64,000 bases of DNA from positions 1,612,001 to 1,676,000 of the forward strand of contig KV748188.1 of NCBI GenBank assembly GCA_001692895.1, given 5' to 3'. This document shows, piece after piece, positions 22,080 to 34,274 of the stretch (its first letter is position 1; each line of letters opens with the position of its first letter). The stretch comes from Cenococcum geophilum 1.58. Taxonomy: Eukaryota; Ascomycota; Dothideomycetes; Gloniales; Gloniaceae. Position numbers and translations under genes: made by a program. The notes below the pieces were generated by a model. It worked only from the letters and a program-made list of their open reading frames with translations. It had not been told where the DNA came from and ran no database searches.

Positions 22080-23082
22080 CTTATATATAACGCTTATACC
22101 TTTTATAACGAAGTATATAAGGGTAATTAGGGTTAGATAGATAACTGCTGTCCTTAATATAATATATAAACTCGGCTCTATAACTAATATTATAACAAGT
22201 CCTAGTCGTGCAGAGGGTATTAAGACAGTTATTAATATTTTTGCTTTTATACTCAACCGCGATATACCTTACCTCGGCGGATTAAAGCAGTGATTCTGTT
22301 TATTATAGCTAAGATTAAACAGCTTAAAGTTTTAGTATAAAATTTTCCTCTATGTCCTTAGATGCGGTAATCGCTGTTTATATAATACTAATGGCGAAAT
22401 CGCTTATAACGTCCAGCTTTATAAAGTCCCTAAGTTTAATAAGCTCTTTAATATACTTAGCCGCTATTAAGGTAATTATATTATATAATGCTAAGTCGCC
22501 TATTAGGCTAAAGACATTCTTAATAATATTAGGAAACCCATTTACGGACTAGCTAGTTCCTAGAATATATTAGATTTTTATATTCACAAGCTCTTTTAGC
22601 TATAGTATATTATAGTAATCAGTAATTATATTAATATAGACGTGACAAAGTATAATATAGGCCGTCGTCGGCCGTATTATTGTGTCTTTATTATCGCCAC
22701 CGCTATTATCTAGTTTAGATAGCGATAAGGTATCGGCGTTGTCGATATTAGATCCTTACTCCTCCTTACCATTTTTATAGTCCCTCTTATATATAAATTA
22801 GATTATCCTCTTAACGGTGCCAGAATCGAACTCGTTAATATTTATAATATTAGTCGCCGCCTCCTACCTATTAGTTGGTTAGTTAGGGTTAATTCTACTA
22901 AATATTTAGTTAGCTTTTACCTAAAAGCCTCTATTATAGGCAGCTATAAGTATAGGAGATTAGGTGCATATAATCGCTTTATAGACTTTAAACTCTAGCC
23001 CCTAGTATATAAGTTTTAAGTTATTATATTTCTCGCTATTTATAAGCTGCGCTAAGCCGAACGGAATACTCTTAGATGGTAT
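22080..23082 (-). pseudogene. BTB/POZ-domain protein relic
   Basis: The minus frame is continuous apart from TAA/TAG codons. It starts at a former ATG (now ATA) at 23,082 followed by PSKSIPFGLAQL. The BTB domain reads ...LEFKVYKAIICT, then FDSGTVKRII with YKRDYK (typical FLYTGDY position), then HVYINIITDYYN and LKELVNIKI, a pattern of fungal BTB proteins. After it come LYNIITLIAAKYIKELI and a C-terminal CLNTLCTTRTCYN Cys-rich stretch near 22,200. BTB proteins mediate dimerisation or Cullin-3 binding. The role in the element is unknown, and the gene is inactivated by RIP. Confidence 0.72.
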
Positions 23083-23199
23083 ATTTCTCTAGTTTCAACT
23101 ACATCTTAAGCAATATTTAAGGGAGTAATTTGGTGTTAAATAGGACAATTAAGAATAAGAACTCTGCTTTATTAAACATAGCTCTAAAGCCTCTATATA

Positions 23200-24398
23200 T
23201 ACATTAAGAAGTCATTATTAGCTTTATCTAATCTGTGACGGATTTAGCTGGTTAGTTAGAGCTTTAAACGTCAGTCGCTTAACTAAGGACTAGTATAACT
23301 TCTAAAGTTCCAGGAAGGGTAAGTAGCGGGGTATACGGCAGCCGCAGCGCCTAAAAGTAGTTAGTGGTTATATAATAAAGGCTTAGTTAGAGGACGTATT
23401 TCTATAGCTTAGGTTAAGGCTCTACACTCCTCCAAGCCACATTAAGTAAAGTTAAATAGTATTATGTTCCTGCGTACCAGCCCGCCAATTACACTATTTT
23501 ACTTTTTTCTTAACTATATGCTAATATAGCCCGCACAATTACCTAGCTCATAAGATTAGCCATACTTATATAGTTTATAAAAATTAAGCATTGGGTTTTA
23601 AAAGACCACTTCTATATAGCCTTTCTATCTTTGTTACAAAAGAAGTATATTTATACTAAGTATTTTAGCAAGGCCGGGAGAAGAGAGCGTAGAGAGGGGG
23701 GTTTAATTTTAGTAGGGGTTATAAGTATAGGCGAACGTAAAGGTATAAGGGCTTTAGGCTTAGTTATAGAATAATAGCAAATCGCTAGACCATTATATAA
23801 GCCGTATAAGATCTTATATTCTTTAAACGAAATCAAGCAATTTAAGCAGCGTAGTTCCTCTATATAAACTTAACTATTCCCTATACGGAAGTACTAAAGC
23901 TATCGCAAGCATTAGGGTAGTAAAGTACGCCAATCTAACCAAAAAGGGAGGCGCAGTAGTCCAGTTAGCATTATTAAGTTCCTTTACCTCTTTATCTAAT
24001 TGTTTTAAAGCTTCCTTTCCACCTTCTATAAACTATATATCGCCGGAAAAGCAATTAGACCTTATTAATGTTCCATTATAATTAATTTCCGCTATAACTA
24101 ATCTGCTACTACGGTAATGTGGCACGACCGAAGTTATTTAAATAATTATATTATATATCGGACCTACAGCCCGGCGAATATCGGGTTAAGTATATAGAAT
24201 GCCAATAATTTTATAAATCTTTAAGATATTAGGGACCTGCTACTTATAATATAGGTAATTACTTACTTTTGCTTTATGTAAATTGCCTTCTTCCTATCCT
24301 ATAAAGGTAATATCTCGTTTTTTATCCTCCTTGGAAATCTCTTCTCCTAACTTTAGAACCTAATAGGCTGACTTTTAGCTTCTATTAGACGTATCCAT
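23200..24398 (-). pseudogene. Unrecognised gene relic with one membrane-like segment
   Basis: An intact ATG at 24,398 starts a minus frame whose only interruptions are RIP-type stops. It can be followed for about 400 codons: MDTSNRS, then YKIIGILYT, PHYRSSRLVIAEINYNGTLI, KEALKQLDKEVKELNN and a hydrophobic segment AYFTTLMLAIALVLPY near 23,930. I recognise no family. The coherence of the frame and the strict TAA/TAG nature of its stops argue that it was a real cargo gene. Confidence 0.5.
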
Positions 24399-24959
24399 CA
24401 CGACAATAGGTACCTAAGAGTAGCGATTAGATTACTAAAGATATAGAAGGGGCGGGTTATATGCTGCTTGCCTTAATAGGTAAGTTATTGCCGGTCTTTA
24501 GAGGTCGTTAAAGGCCTTTAGAGGTCTATAGAGGTCTTAGAGGCCTATTTATATATTAATTAGTAAAACCCTAGCAAAGGCAGTACATGCGTATTAGCAA
24601 GGTTAAATTGCGTAGCAGTTCTTACTAGAGCAACGAGGAAGTATATAGATTTAAGTTAGGCTGTAAACGGCATAGAATGTATAAAGGTAGGCCTAAATGC
24701 GACTTACTAGACGGCATAAATATAAAAAGACGCCTATTCCAGCCTTTCCATAGGTAGTAAAAGATCGGTAAAGGGTAAGACTAAGTATGCTTATAGAACA
24801 TAGGAGGCTAACCTATTATAAGTAGAGAAGCCTAGCTCGGCCGGCTATAAGTATAATTACGTAGCATAGGGGGAGGTGTAAATTGGTACGCTATAATTAT
24901 GCGTAGAAATGCAAAAACGTTATATAATAGCCTTTGCTATACTATTTACGGAAGGAACA
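24399..24959. other. Intergenic with short GGTCTTTAGA-type repeats
   Basis: Nothing coding recognised. About 24,495-24,545 holds four or five imperfect units of the GAGGTCTATA/GAGGTCTTTA type. Confidence 0.5.
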
Positions 24960-25883
24960 GTTACTAATAGAGAGATATATTCTTCTTTAAATCAATCCCC
25001 AAAGCCTTAATCCTGGCGACTATATCCTCCCTATATATGTCCTTATACACATCCCTATCTTTATCCCAGTCCTCTTCCATACTATACCTTATATTGCGAT
25101 TTCTATTATCCTATATCTTACACTCTATCTATTACAGGATTTCTTTTCTACCATTTATCTTCTTAACTGCACCCAAAAATGTAAAAACTTTGTAATAATT
25201 TCCTTAGTAAATAAATTCCCTAAAGAAGGTTTTTTAACCGTGGTATTGGTAACGGGCTAAAGTATAGCGGACAGCTAGCAGCACTAATAAGGCGGGGGTA
25301 TAGTAGACTTTAATTCTAAAAATATAGAGAGTAAAAAGAAAGTAAAATAGGAGAAATTAATGCTATTTAAAACGAGAATTAATAATCTAGTAGCCGAATA
25401 GCAGGTTTTCCTAGATATGTAATATACACTACGGATATTCCACACGGTTAAACCATATCTTAAAGCCTAGAGCACGTAAACCCTCCTTTACGTTGCTCTT
25501 TTCTAAGTCGCTAGGAGACCCCTCTAGCAACTTTAACTGTTTAACCTTTAATTTTGCCATATTTACATCTTCCACAATTTACTCCCCGCCTTATATTAGC
25601 CCTACTGCTTCTAATAGAGCATATAACTGCTTTTCAATCCTACCAATGCAAAAATGTATTAGGACTTAAGCGTACTTAGGTTTAATAGGTAGATTATAGC
25701 GGAAACCGATCCATTTTAAAACCTATAAAGCTTAAGATTTATTAGAAATTACCCAGATTTATAACCTACTTTAATAAATTTAAACTGTTCTTTTCCCTAA
25801 GCGTTAGAAAAGACTTTAGCTATTTTGTTATAGCCAGTTTCAGACGTTTTAAAGAGCATATAATACTCTTCTATTCTAGGCAT
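24960..25883 (-). pseudogene. Unrecognised cargo gene relic, about 300 codons
   Basis: Starts at an intact ATG at 25,883 (MPRIEEYYMLFKTSE) and stays readable to about 24,966. Segments include KIAKVFSNAQGKEQFKFIKVGYKSG, interrupted by RIP-type stops, then LEGSPSDLEKSNVKEGLRAL, and a strikingly intact C-terminus from 25,080 (MEEDWDKDRDVYKDIYRED then IVARIKALGIDLKKNI). The product would be soluble with a charged helical end. I recognise no family. Confidence 0.5.
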
Positions 25884-27318
25884 ATTTAATAAGGATAGGT
25901 ATTTTCTCAGTGGCAGTATAATATAAGAGGTCTAGGTTAGTTAGTAAACGTTTTAGCGGGTAGTAAATTAAGGTACACTTTATCCTTACTCCTAAGGGCT
26001 TAAACAGTCTAACTTAAAAAGAAAAAAGCGTTAAATATAGTACTTATTAGTTCTAAAAGTATAGCTATATAATTATAGATAGGAGTAGGGGCAGCGATTA
26101 ATAAAGATCGTTAAGAGGTTATAGTGCGTGCCGTATGCTATTCATAGGCCTTATTATAGCTAGGTAAAAAGTCTAGGCCGCTAAATATATTAAAGGGCAG
26201 GAAGGGCACTATAAATGCATCCACGCGGGATAAGATGCTAAGCGTTTAATGCATATAGCGGCCCGCACAGCGGCCATTATGCATATTAATCTTATTTTAG
26301 CGGTGTATTTAAGGCATTAAAAACATTACCACTAAATCCTTGCTAATAAAAATAGTAAAGCCTAAGCGTTAGGGTGTTAAATGTTTAAGGCTCGTTTAAA
26401 ATGCCAAGCATTTTAATATCCGTGCACATTAGCAAATTAGTATACCTAGCGCGCGAAATGCAAATAGGCCAACAAGCCTACCCCTCTAAACTGCCCTACT
26501 ACTCAGACAATTTTACTCGCAGCGAGCTTATAAAATTGGATATAGCAATATAAAAAATAAGTAAGCACAAAACTCTAATAAAGGATTACCGGAATAGGAT
26601 ATATATAGTATTTATAATCAACAAGTTATACGCAGACCTTATATAATTTAGCCTAGAGGAGGCAATACAGAAGATCTAGAAGACTACGCTAACTAAAACT
26701 ACATCTGCTATCGCCTTAACGGACACCACGGAAAGTAATAAAGCGCGTAAGCTTGCGAAAATAGTATGTTTAATATAGTTTACTTTAGTATAGTGACTCT
26801 AGCAGCTAACGCAAATAAGGAATTTAAGTTAAAGATACTAGAAATACTACTAAAGTTAAGAGTCAGAGCAGTTAATATAAACTCTTTGCGTATAGGCCCA
26901 ACAGTCTATTTTATAGGATGACGCATTTTAATGCAATATCTAAACGATTTAGTAGTATATACGTTAGCTTTTGGCCCTTATTAGGACTCCTAGGTCCCGC
27001 TTAGTTATACTATCCCGCATTTAGAGAGTAGATAGGGCTATTACTAGGCTAGTTTATAATAGGTAAAATAGAACGGAAGTAGAGGTAGCGTTAGTACAAT
27101 AATTACGGTGCCGATTATTAGCTAAGCTTAAACTACTAGTTCTACTTAATAAGGGATATTATTAAACTATTATTATACCGCATTAAAAACCTAAAACTAG
27201 GGTATATAACAATATAAGAGTTTTAGAAGAAATTCACTAATACCTATAAGCAGAACTTATAGCAACCACACTATTAAGGGACTTATTATATACCTATTAC
27301 GCGGAGCTATAGCTTATC
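25884..27318. other. Stretch without a recognised gene; less mutated patch at 26.4 kb
   Basis: Both strands give partial frames. A plus frame from ATG 26,401 (MPSILISVHISKLVYL) is open for about 45 codons in a patch (26,395-26,520) that keeps many CA pairs. The rest is strongly RIP-mutated and I cannot assign it. Confidence 0.4.
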
Positions 27319-27571
27319 TATTTACTATCGCTAATCGCCAATAGTATATTACCACCAATTTGGTCTCCATACACCTATTACGCCTTATTATAGCCTATTT
27401 ATTCGCTGTTGCCAATTCCTAGTAGCGTATTACCGTCGATTTGGTCTCCGTACATCCATTACGCCTTATTATAGCTTATCTATTCGCTGTTTCTAATTGC
27501 CGGTAGCGTATTACCGTTGATTTAGTCTCCATATACCTATTACGCCTTATTATAGCTTATCTATTCGCTAT
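27319..27571. repeat. 81-bp tandem repeat, three copies
   Basis: The word ATTCGCT recurs at 27,401, 27,482 and 27,563, a period of exactly 81 bp (27 codons). On the minus strand each unit reads about GNSEQISYNKA...YGDQIDGN apart from RIP-type stops. It is probably a repeat inside the coding region of the neighbouring minus-strand relic. Confidence 0.8.
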
Positions 27572-27599
27572 TACCACTAATATCTATAGAACTAGAGCC

Positions 27600-29150
27600 G
27601 CTAGGGTTTCCATTTAAACACGCTGTGCTATTTATATTTAGGTATCTTTACGCAAGGTTGCCGCGGGTATTAAAAGGGGTAAGGAAATCTTATAATAAGC
27701 GTTCTTAACCAAGGCGTGGTATAAGGGATTCGCCCGCCGGCTTAGAGGCTTAAGGATATTGTTTAATAAATCGCAAAGAAGATATTCTATGGCCTATAAT
27801 AAATTAAAGATACTACTATTTAAAAGTATAACTACTCTTATATATCTGCATGCTATTTATCAAGGCCGTTATTAGTAGCTAAGGAGGATATAATATTATT
27901 AGATCTGTGTGTTAGTAATTATACGCTAATATAGGATCCCTAAGTTTAGCAACTTCTATATAGGGGCGTTTATAAGGGGAGGAAATTCACTTTTTCGGGC
28001 TCGGCTAGGGCGGGTTAGTAGTGCTAAGATGTATTGGTTTAAGAGAAAGCATCTAACCAGAATAAAGCTCTTAACACTATCCCATCCAAATTAAACATTT
28101 TTACGTAATTTTAAATATTATAAAATAAGACCAGTGCCGTAAAGCTATAAGAAAATCGTTAATATTAGGTAAATTTAATCTCCGGTAGGCATTATAGGTA
28201 AAGGCTAAGAGAACTAATAGCCCTACCCCTTTAAGCCTTTACATAATATAAAGCTTAATTCTATATCCAATAGCTAAAGCCGCTTTAGTAACGTTATAAC
28301 ATCCTATACTTCTTATAAATAATATAATATAACTAACTCCCTTTATAGAAGCGGCTTAACTTTTAACTAAACTTTTAATCCTTAACGCACCTATAGACTT
28401 TAGTTGCCATTTCTTAAAAGAATCCGCAAGCGTCTATTAGCTAAGAAGTTTTTAAAAAATAGCGTTATTTAATAAATCGCCGTTAGTAGTAATAAGATCC
28501 TTAATAAGGGGATATTCGTTTAACCACTTTAGTTCGCCAACAATAGCCTTTAGATCTTTCCCCATAGATATATTAACAAATATCTTAATCTTAGAGAGGT
28601 TTGCCAATAATGCGTTAAGTAGGTTCGCATATCTAGGTAAAAGGGGAGGTAGAAAAGCAACCTCATTCCCTAAAGAAGGCTGGATACTCCCTAAAGAAGG
28701 CTAAATAACATTATCCTCATTCCCCAAAAAAGGCTAGACATCCTTACTCTCTAGAGAAGGCTTAATAACATCCTCATTCCCTAGAGAAGGCTAGACACTC
28801 CCTAGAGAAGACTAAACAGCATTATCCTTATTTCCTAGAAAAGGCTAGATAATATCCTAATTCCCTAAAGAAGGCTAGACATCCTTACTCCCTAAAGGAG
28901 CGTAGAGCAAATTATAGTAGCCGCGTTTATTCTCTAAAAGAGGCGGTAAATATTAAAAGGTATTAATAGGAAGCTTTTAAAGCCTTTAAATAGTATATAT
29001 AATATTAGGGAGATAAGGTTAAAGCTACTTATTAAAAGCATTACGGATAAGATCTAAGGCTACTATAATGCTAAAGTCTATAATAGTGGGTTATAAGTTA
29101 TATAATTTGTATTAAAATAAAAGAGTAGTTAAGTACAGTTCCCCTCCGCT
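27600..29150 (-). pseudogene. Unrecognised gene relic with internal peptide repeats
   Basis: Minus frame readable for about 500 codons, probably continuing into the 81-bp repeat. The N-terminal part contains VALDLIRNAFNK and YLPPLLENKRGYYNLLYAPLG. A run of about nine 9-residue repeats of the QPSLGNKDV type follows (28,890-28,660). After these are LPRYANLLNALLANLSKIKI, MGKDLKAIVGELKWLNEYPL and IALAIGYRIKLYIM-like helices. Interruptions are TAA/TAG only. The two repeat families within one apparent protein are unusual, and no family is recognised. Confidence 0.5.
28660..28890. repeat. 27-bp tandem repeat (9-residue peptide repeat)
   Basis: Units of the CCCTAAAGAAGGCTAGACAT type, with spacing that is mostly 27 bp or shorter multiples of three. 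They vary chiefly by C/T and G/A changes. On the minus strand they encode QPSLG(N/S)-type units. Confidence 0.75.
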
Positions 29151-29194
29151 CTTAATTCCCTAGTAGGTCGCTAGCGCCCCCAAAACTTAGAAGA

Positions 29195-29265
29195 GCCTTA
29201 CGCCAATTATATTACTTTAATTAAGTATCGCGTACTCGATTAAAGTAATATAATTAGCGTAAGGC
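29195..29265. repeat. 71-bp near-perfect palindrome
   Basis: Arms of about 27 bp (GCCTTACGC...CTTTAAT) are followed by a centre that is itself nearly self-complementary. Only a few positions break symmetry, several of them RIP-type. It could form a cruciform. It may be a small foldback/MITE-like insertion or a replication or recombination site. Confidence 0.8.
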
Positions 29266-29779
29266 CCTTATTAGAGCTGCGCTAATATAATAGCAATTAT
29301 TAACCTTACTTTTGCTTATAATGCGCAGTTAAAAATTAAACCTCTCTTTTAGCTAAGATAGGAGGCGATATAAGTCGCAAACTTAATTAGGCGTGTAATA
29401 TGAAATATTTAGTAATATAGCTTATTCTGTCGCAGAAGGCTGTAAGCCTTAATACTATTAGAGGATTCCTTTTCTAACTAACGCGTAGGATGCACAATTC
29501 GTAATAATTTCTTCCTTAAGGAGCTAAAGAGTAAGACGCCTTAATAGATCTAAGGATACTATTTAAAGGAAAGGATATAGAAATACCTAATATATAGAGC
29601 TAATTTCCGCCCCGTTACACTAGGGATATATAATTACCTTTATCGCCTACTCTACCGGTTGCCTTAACACGTCTTCTATATCTTTTATTTATTACTACCC
29701 TACTTTACTATTTTTACCGCTCCTTTTAAACCATTCCCTAGCTTATCCTATTTCCGCTAACCATTTACAGCCACTCTTT

Positions 29780-31300
29780 ACTCTTTAATATAGATGCTTA
29801 TTTAACTATTAGCTTACTCATTAAAGCCGTAACTTACTAGATTACGCCGACCATTAGTTTCTTAAAGCATTATATTTAGCTGCCTCTTATATTAATCATT
29901 AGTACTTTAATAGCCGCTTACAGTTAGAATTAAGATTCTAGATACAGTGTATTAATTACCAAGCTTTATTAACGAGCGAATACCCTATAATCTATTAAGG
30001 TGGATCTAGAAAAGGCGTCTTCTATTACTAAGATTAGTTAGCCTATAGAGAGCTCGTAAAGCAAGGAAATAATACCTTCTAAGTTAGATAATTCTAAGCG
30101 TCCTAGCACTAGTCTATTATCTAATTAAATTACTATAGGCCTAAGTAACCAGTAAAGGGCATTTAGGGGTCTGGTAGATCCTATATATATATAATACCGA
30201 TAAGTACCCCAAACACTTAATAATATAATATTAAGTAAAATTCTCAGCACTTACCTAGATAAGACTCTAATAGATAAGACTCCGACTTATAAGAGGACTG
30301 CGGATATACTCTCTTATAAAATAATTCATTCGTTCCCTAAGCCTCTATAGAATTTCCTTAGTGTTCTTTATAGAAGAACTAGAGAGCGAAAAGTATAGAA
30401 TATCATCTATACATTTGCTTTCTCTAAGTTAATATATAATCGCTCTAACACATTATAAGTCTAAGTATATTTAATATCTCCTATATAGTATCTATTCTAA
30501 TTAAATTGCAGACTATAATCTAGGCGATTCTCTAAGACTTACAGGACTATATTAAAGAGAAAGGTATAAATAGTACTCTCTTATAGAAGCCATATCTACT
30601 CGTTAATATTACAGACCTTTAATAGTAGTTTTTTGTATCTAGCTTAGAGTTAAGATTTTGGCATATAATTAAAATTAATCCTCTAGTCTTTAAATAAATC
30701 CGCTTGCACTATAATATAAATTTACGTATATGCGTCTAAAATTCTTAAAATTACAGCGCTCATGCATTAAGGGGGAGTCGTATTAGTAGCGTTATTGCAT
30801 TTATTAGCCGCCTAGTGTTATTAAATAGATGTGTTCCGCTAAATGTCCTCCTAATTACTGCTAACGCTCCTACTATACCTCTTACAGTTTTAATACAAGA
30901 TGCACTTTAATTAATCACTCTAGCAATATAATCTATTACCATTATTTTTAATATTAATGAAATCTATTGATCTAGATAACGAAGTTCACTTTACGGATAT
31001 TTTTAATAAGTTAAAAGCAACTAGTCCAGCGTCTAGTAAGGGTTTTACTAACAATAGTTAATCTAGAGCTACTAGCGCCGATTACCCGCTTAATATTAAT
31101 TAACTTAGCTCTCTAAAAACCACTTAAACTATTAGTTTATACCATTAGCCTTTCTCTAGTAAGACTCTACTAATACTTTACAAAGTATAACTCGACCAGC
31201 CCTTATATAAATAACGAGCCCTTAGCATCCGCATATAAGTCTTAATTAGTTAAGGAATAATTTAAGTTAATTAACACGACCTTTAAGGATGGTAATAGTT
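29780..31300 (-). pseudogene. Unrecognised large cargo gene relic
   Basis: Minus-strand reading with TAA/TAG interruptions only and one or two frame changes (possible introns). Readable words include FREPKLINIKRVIGASSSRL near 31,100, FKNFRRIYVN near 30,730, ASIREYYLYLSL near 30,580, LEQILYRRYQIYLDL, DDILYFSLSSSSIKNTKEIL near 30,380 and LRRYYFLALRALYRLTNL near 30,060. It is Leu- and Tyr-rich and helical in character. I cannot place it in a family. Confidence 0.42.
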
Positions 31301-33250
31301 AGGGCAGCATTTCATTTAAGCTTAATAGACTAACACTAGGTTATAAGCAGAAATATTATAGCCTTTTTCTTAATACCGGAGCAAGTAGTAAATAGATAAA
31401 TGAAGAGAAAGCCATTATATACTTTTTAAGGCAGGATAGGTTTCTATTTATAAATATTGCTAAATAGGTACCATATTCGCCAGCTTAAATTTTAGAGATA
31501 TACCTAATCCTATACATCTTATACCTTATCCTATTAAGGCTATATATTACTTACATTTACTAGGTTAAGTAATACATAAGATCTCTTATAACCCTATAAC
31601 CTGGATATAGAGTTTTAGCGTATATTGCTAGTTAGTTTCTTTTCTTAGATGTAACTTCTAATAGCTTTACTAATATTTTAAAGATTATTATTGCAAATAA
31701 AGCCTTATAGGAGCCCTAGTCTTAAAATTAAACACCCTACAAAGATCGAATCCTTATAGAGCTAGGTCACTAGGTATTACTTACAGTTTTATTATAAAAT
31801 AATATTATAAAAGCCCTGTCGGGGAGAACACTGGGTGTATGTCAGCGCCATTATAGCTATATCCTTCGCGCTAAAGAGCCAGCATAGACAGTTAAGGAAG
31901 TAAATCTCCTCATAGAATTGTGTAATAAGAAATTTCTATTATAGGAAGTCATTAAGGGATATTTTTAGAACAGGCACCGTTGATTAATTAAGGAATTCTA
32001 TAAAAATAGCGAGCTAGGTAGTCAGGCGTAGCGTCCTCTAAACATACAGCTAGGATCTTAACAAATTTAGCGGCTGTGGCTTCAGTCTTATAAGCTAGGA
32101 GGTTATAGAAGCTAGGGGCTCATAAGAGCTAGGGGATCCTATAAGCTAGGTAATTATACAAGTAAAGTGGTCTAACCTAGCGCCCTCTAATTAATTCCTA
32201 GCGTGTAAATAGGGTATTAATAGGTTTAATAACTTCAGCTTTAATCGTGCGAGCTAGATGCTTATAGGGGCTGGCCGATCCTACAAGCTAGGTAATTATG
32301 CGAGCATGGTGCTTATAGGAGCTAGGCAATCCTATAAGCTAGGTAATCGTACGAGCTAGGCGATTATGCGAACTAGGTGATTATACAAGCTGGATGCTTA
32401 TAGGAGCTAGCCGATTCCACGAGCTAGGTAATTATACGAGCTAGGTAACCGTACGAGCATAGTGCTTATAGAAGCTAGGCAATCCTACAAGCTAGGTAAT
32501 TATACAAGCTAGGCGATTATACGAACTGGGTAATTATGCGAGCTAAATAATTATGCGAGCTAGGTAATTATGCGAACTAGGTAATCGTGCGAGCTAGGCA
32601 ATTATGCGAGTAGAGTAATCGTATAAGCAGAGTAATTATATAAGTAGGGTGATCTGACCTAGCGCCCTTTATTAACGCCTAGTATATAAATAAGAAGTAA
32701 ATATTAGGAAAATACTAGAACTACAAAAAAAAGAAATATATAAGTCCCAGATCTAGAAATATTAAAGAAGTTCCTATATAAAGACCCCTTATATACACTT
32801 AGAGAAGTTCCTATATAAACAGCCCTATAAGCATAGCTATAAGTCTAAGCCCTCTCACGTAACCTAATTATCCCTCCCTACTACACCAGAATAGATAAAT
32901 AACCGCTATATACTATAAGCAGAGAAATAATTTAAATAAAAAGAAAACACTATAAAAAAATATGTTTATATCCTTAAGATATAAATTTATAAGTACCGTA
33001 GTCTTAAATATAACTAATAGTTACTAAGGTAGCATGCGTCCCAGGTCTATAAGAAATTCAAAAAATCCTAGGTCGTTAGCATAAATTTTTTTTTTATTAC
33101 TTTTAAGGTAGTAAATAAATTCATCTAAGTAAAAGCATAAATTATCGCGAATACTTTATAGCTCGCTATAAGTCAAGCGGGCAGAGACTCTAATAGGAAT
33201 AATAAAATATTGTTTTATTTCGCGATAGGCTAAACGAAAAGTGGCCAAAG
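31301..33250 (+). pseudogene. Probable repeat-containing gene relic plus intergenic DNA
   Basis: Limits are poor. A plus frame is readable around 31,700-32,060 (ALSGRTLGVCQRHYSYILRA, then KEVNLLIELCNKKFL). It runs into the 18-bp repeat array, which keeps the frame as repeats of the SELGNYA type. Downstream (32,700-33,250) I see nothing coding. No family recognised. Confidence 0.35.
32090..32655. repeat. 18-bp tandem repeat array (GAGCTAGGTAATTATGCG)
   Basis: About two dozen imperfect units, the basic one being GAGCTAGGTAATTATGCG, with some longer composite units containing CTTATAGGAGCTAG. The period is a multiple of three, and the plus frame reads ELGNYA repeats. Variation is largely C/T and G/A. 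Confidence 0.75.
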
Positions 33251-33990
33251 TTTTAACCCTTTTACTAGCTTTTATTAGAAATCTTCTTTATATTTATATC
33301 CTATACTTATAGATTTAAGACTATAAAGCTAAGGCTACCGTATCCAACCGTCGCCTATATAGCCTCGTCGCTTAATATCTCTTCATTGCTATCTACCCCT
33401 ATTTCTTAATCTTTAGTACTAAAACCATTTTCTCCGTTATATAATGTCTCTACATCCTATTCTTAATCCTTATTACTAAAGTCACTTTCCCAACCAGCTA
33501 ACGCCTTTACGTTGCCGTTATCTCTAAAGTCAGTTTCTCTATCTATAAACGCCCACTTACTAGCTAATAATTTAGGGACGCTACGCTTATAGGTACTTAG
33601 GGTTACAGATACCACTTAAGGAGAAATCGTAGTTAATGTTGTTAGGATATAAAATATGTCTATAGACTTCTAAGTACCGGCTACTTAGTACCTTAAGTAA
33701 AAGATCTCCCCTAACACAAGGTAGATTAACAGAAGTTAATTACTACCTATATAAGGCGGAGCGCTCATAAAGGGCTTAGCCAGAATAGTAATTAAACCAC
33801 CCTAGAGGCACTAACAGCTCCTTTACTATAGATAGGGGGTTAATATACAAGATTAACTAGCTAGGATAAGTTTACTACTTAGCAGTGTCTTGCCCCAGGA
33901 AGGATAGGCGTCAGAAGTAGATTATATAATGCTATTCCTACTAAGAGAGGCGTTATTAGGGGTCATTGTTAACTTCTAATTTTAGTTTAT
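33251..33990 (-). pseudogene. Unrecognised acidic protein relic
   Basis: Minus frame, starting near 33,990. It includes MSAPPYIGSNQLLLIYLVLG near 33,760, then KLLASKWAFIDRETDFRDNG near 33,560, ALAGWESDFSNKDQE and QDVETLYNGENGFSTKD, with acidic GVDSNEE near 33,390. The repeated W/F-(E)-DFS-NKDQE-like words suggest a short internal repeat. Stops are TAA/TAG only. No family recognised. Confidence 0.45.
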
Positions 33991-34274
33991 AACTTTATAT
34001 AAACGCTTCTAAACCCTACTAAGGCATACGGCGTCCGTTAGGGATCGTTAGCCATTTAAGTTTAGCAGTAGCTTAGCTAATGGCTACCCCCAATAATACC
34101 TCACTTGTGGATTACTTTAGGTACCTATAGTCTCGGGCGTAGATAATATATAAGCTAAGAGTAATTATAGCCACTAAATATTATACTATAGATACCATAT
34201 AAAGTGGAAAAGGGCGGCTAGTATACTCTACCTTTCCCTTCTACCTTCTATCCTAACTCCGCCCTAAGAGAGAA

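Noticed and set aside
22352-22552. 66-codon plus-strand ORF
   Set aside because: Antisense to the BTB relic; its open stretch comes from AT-rich RIP-mutated sequence.
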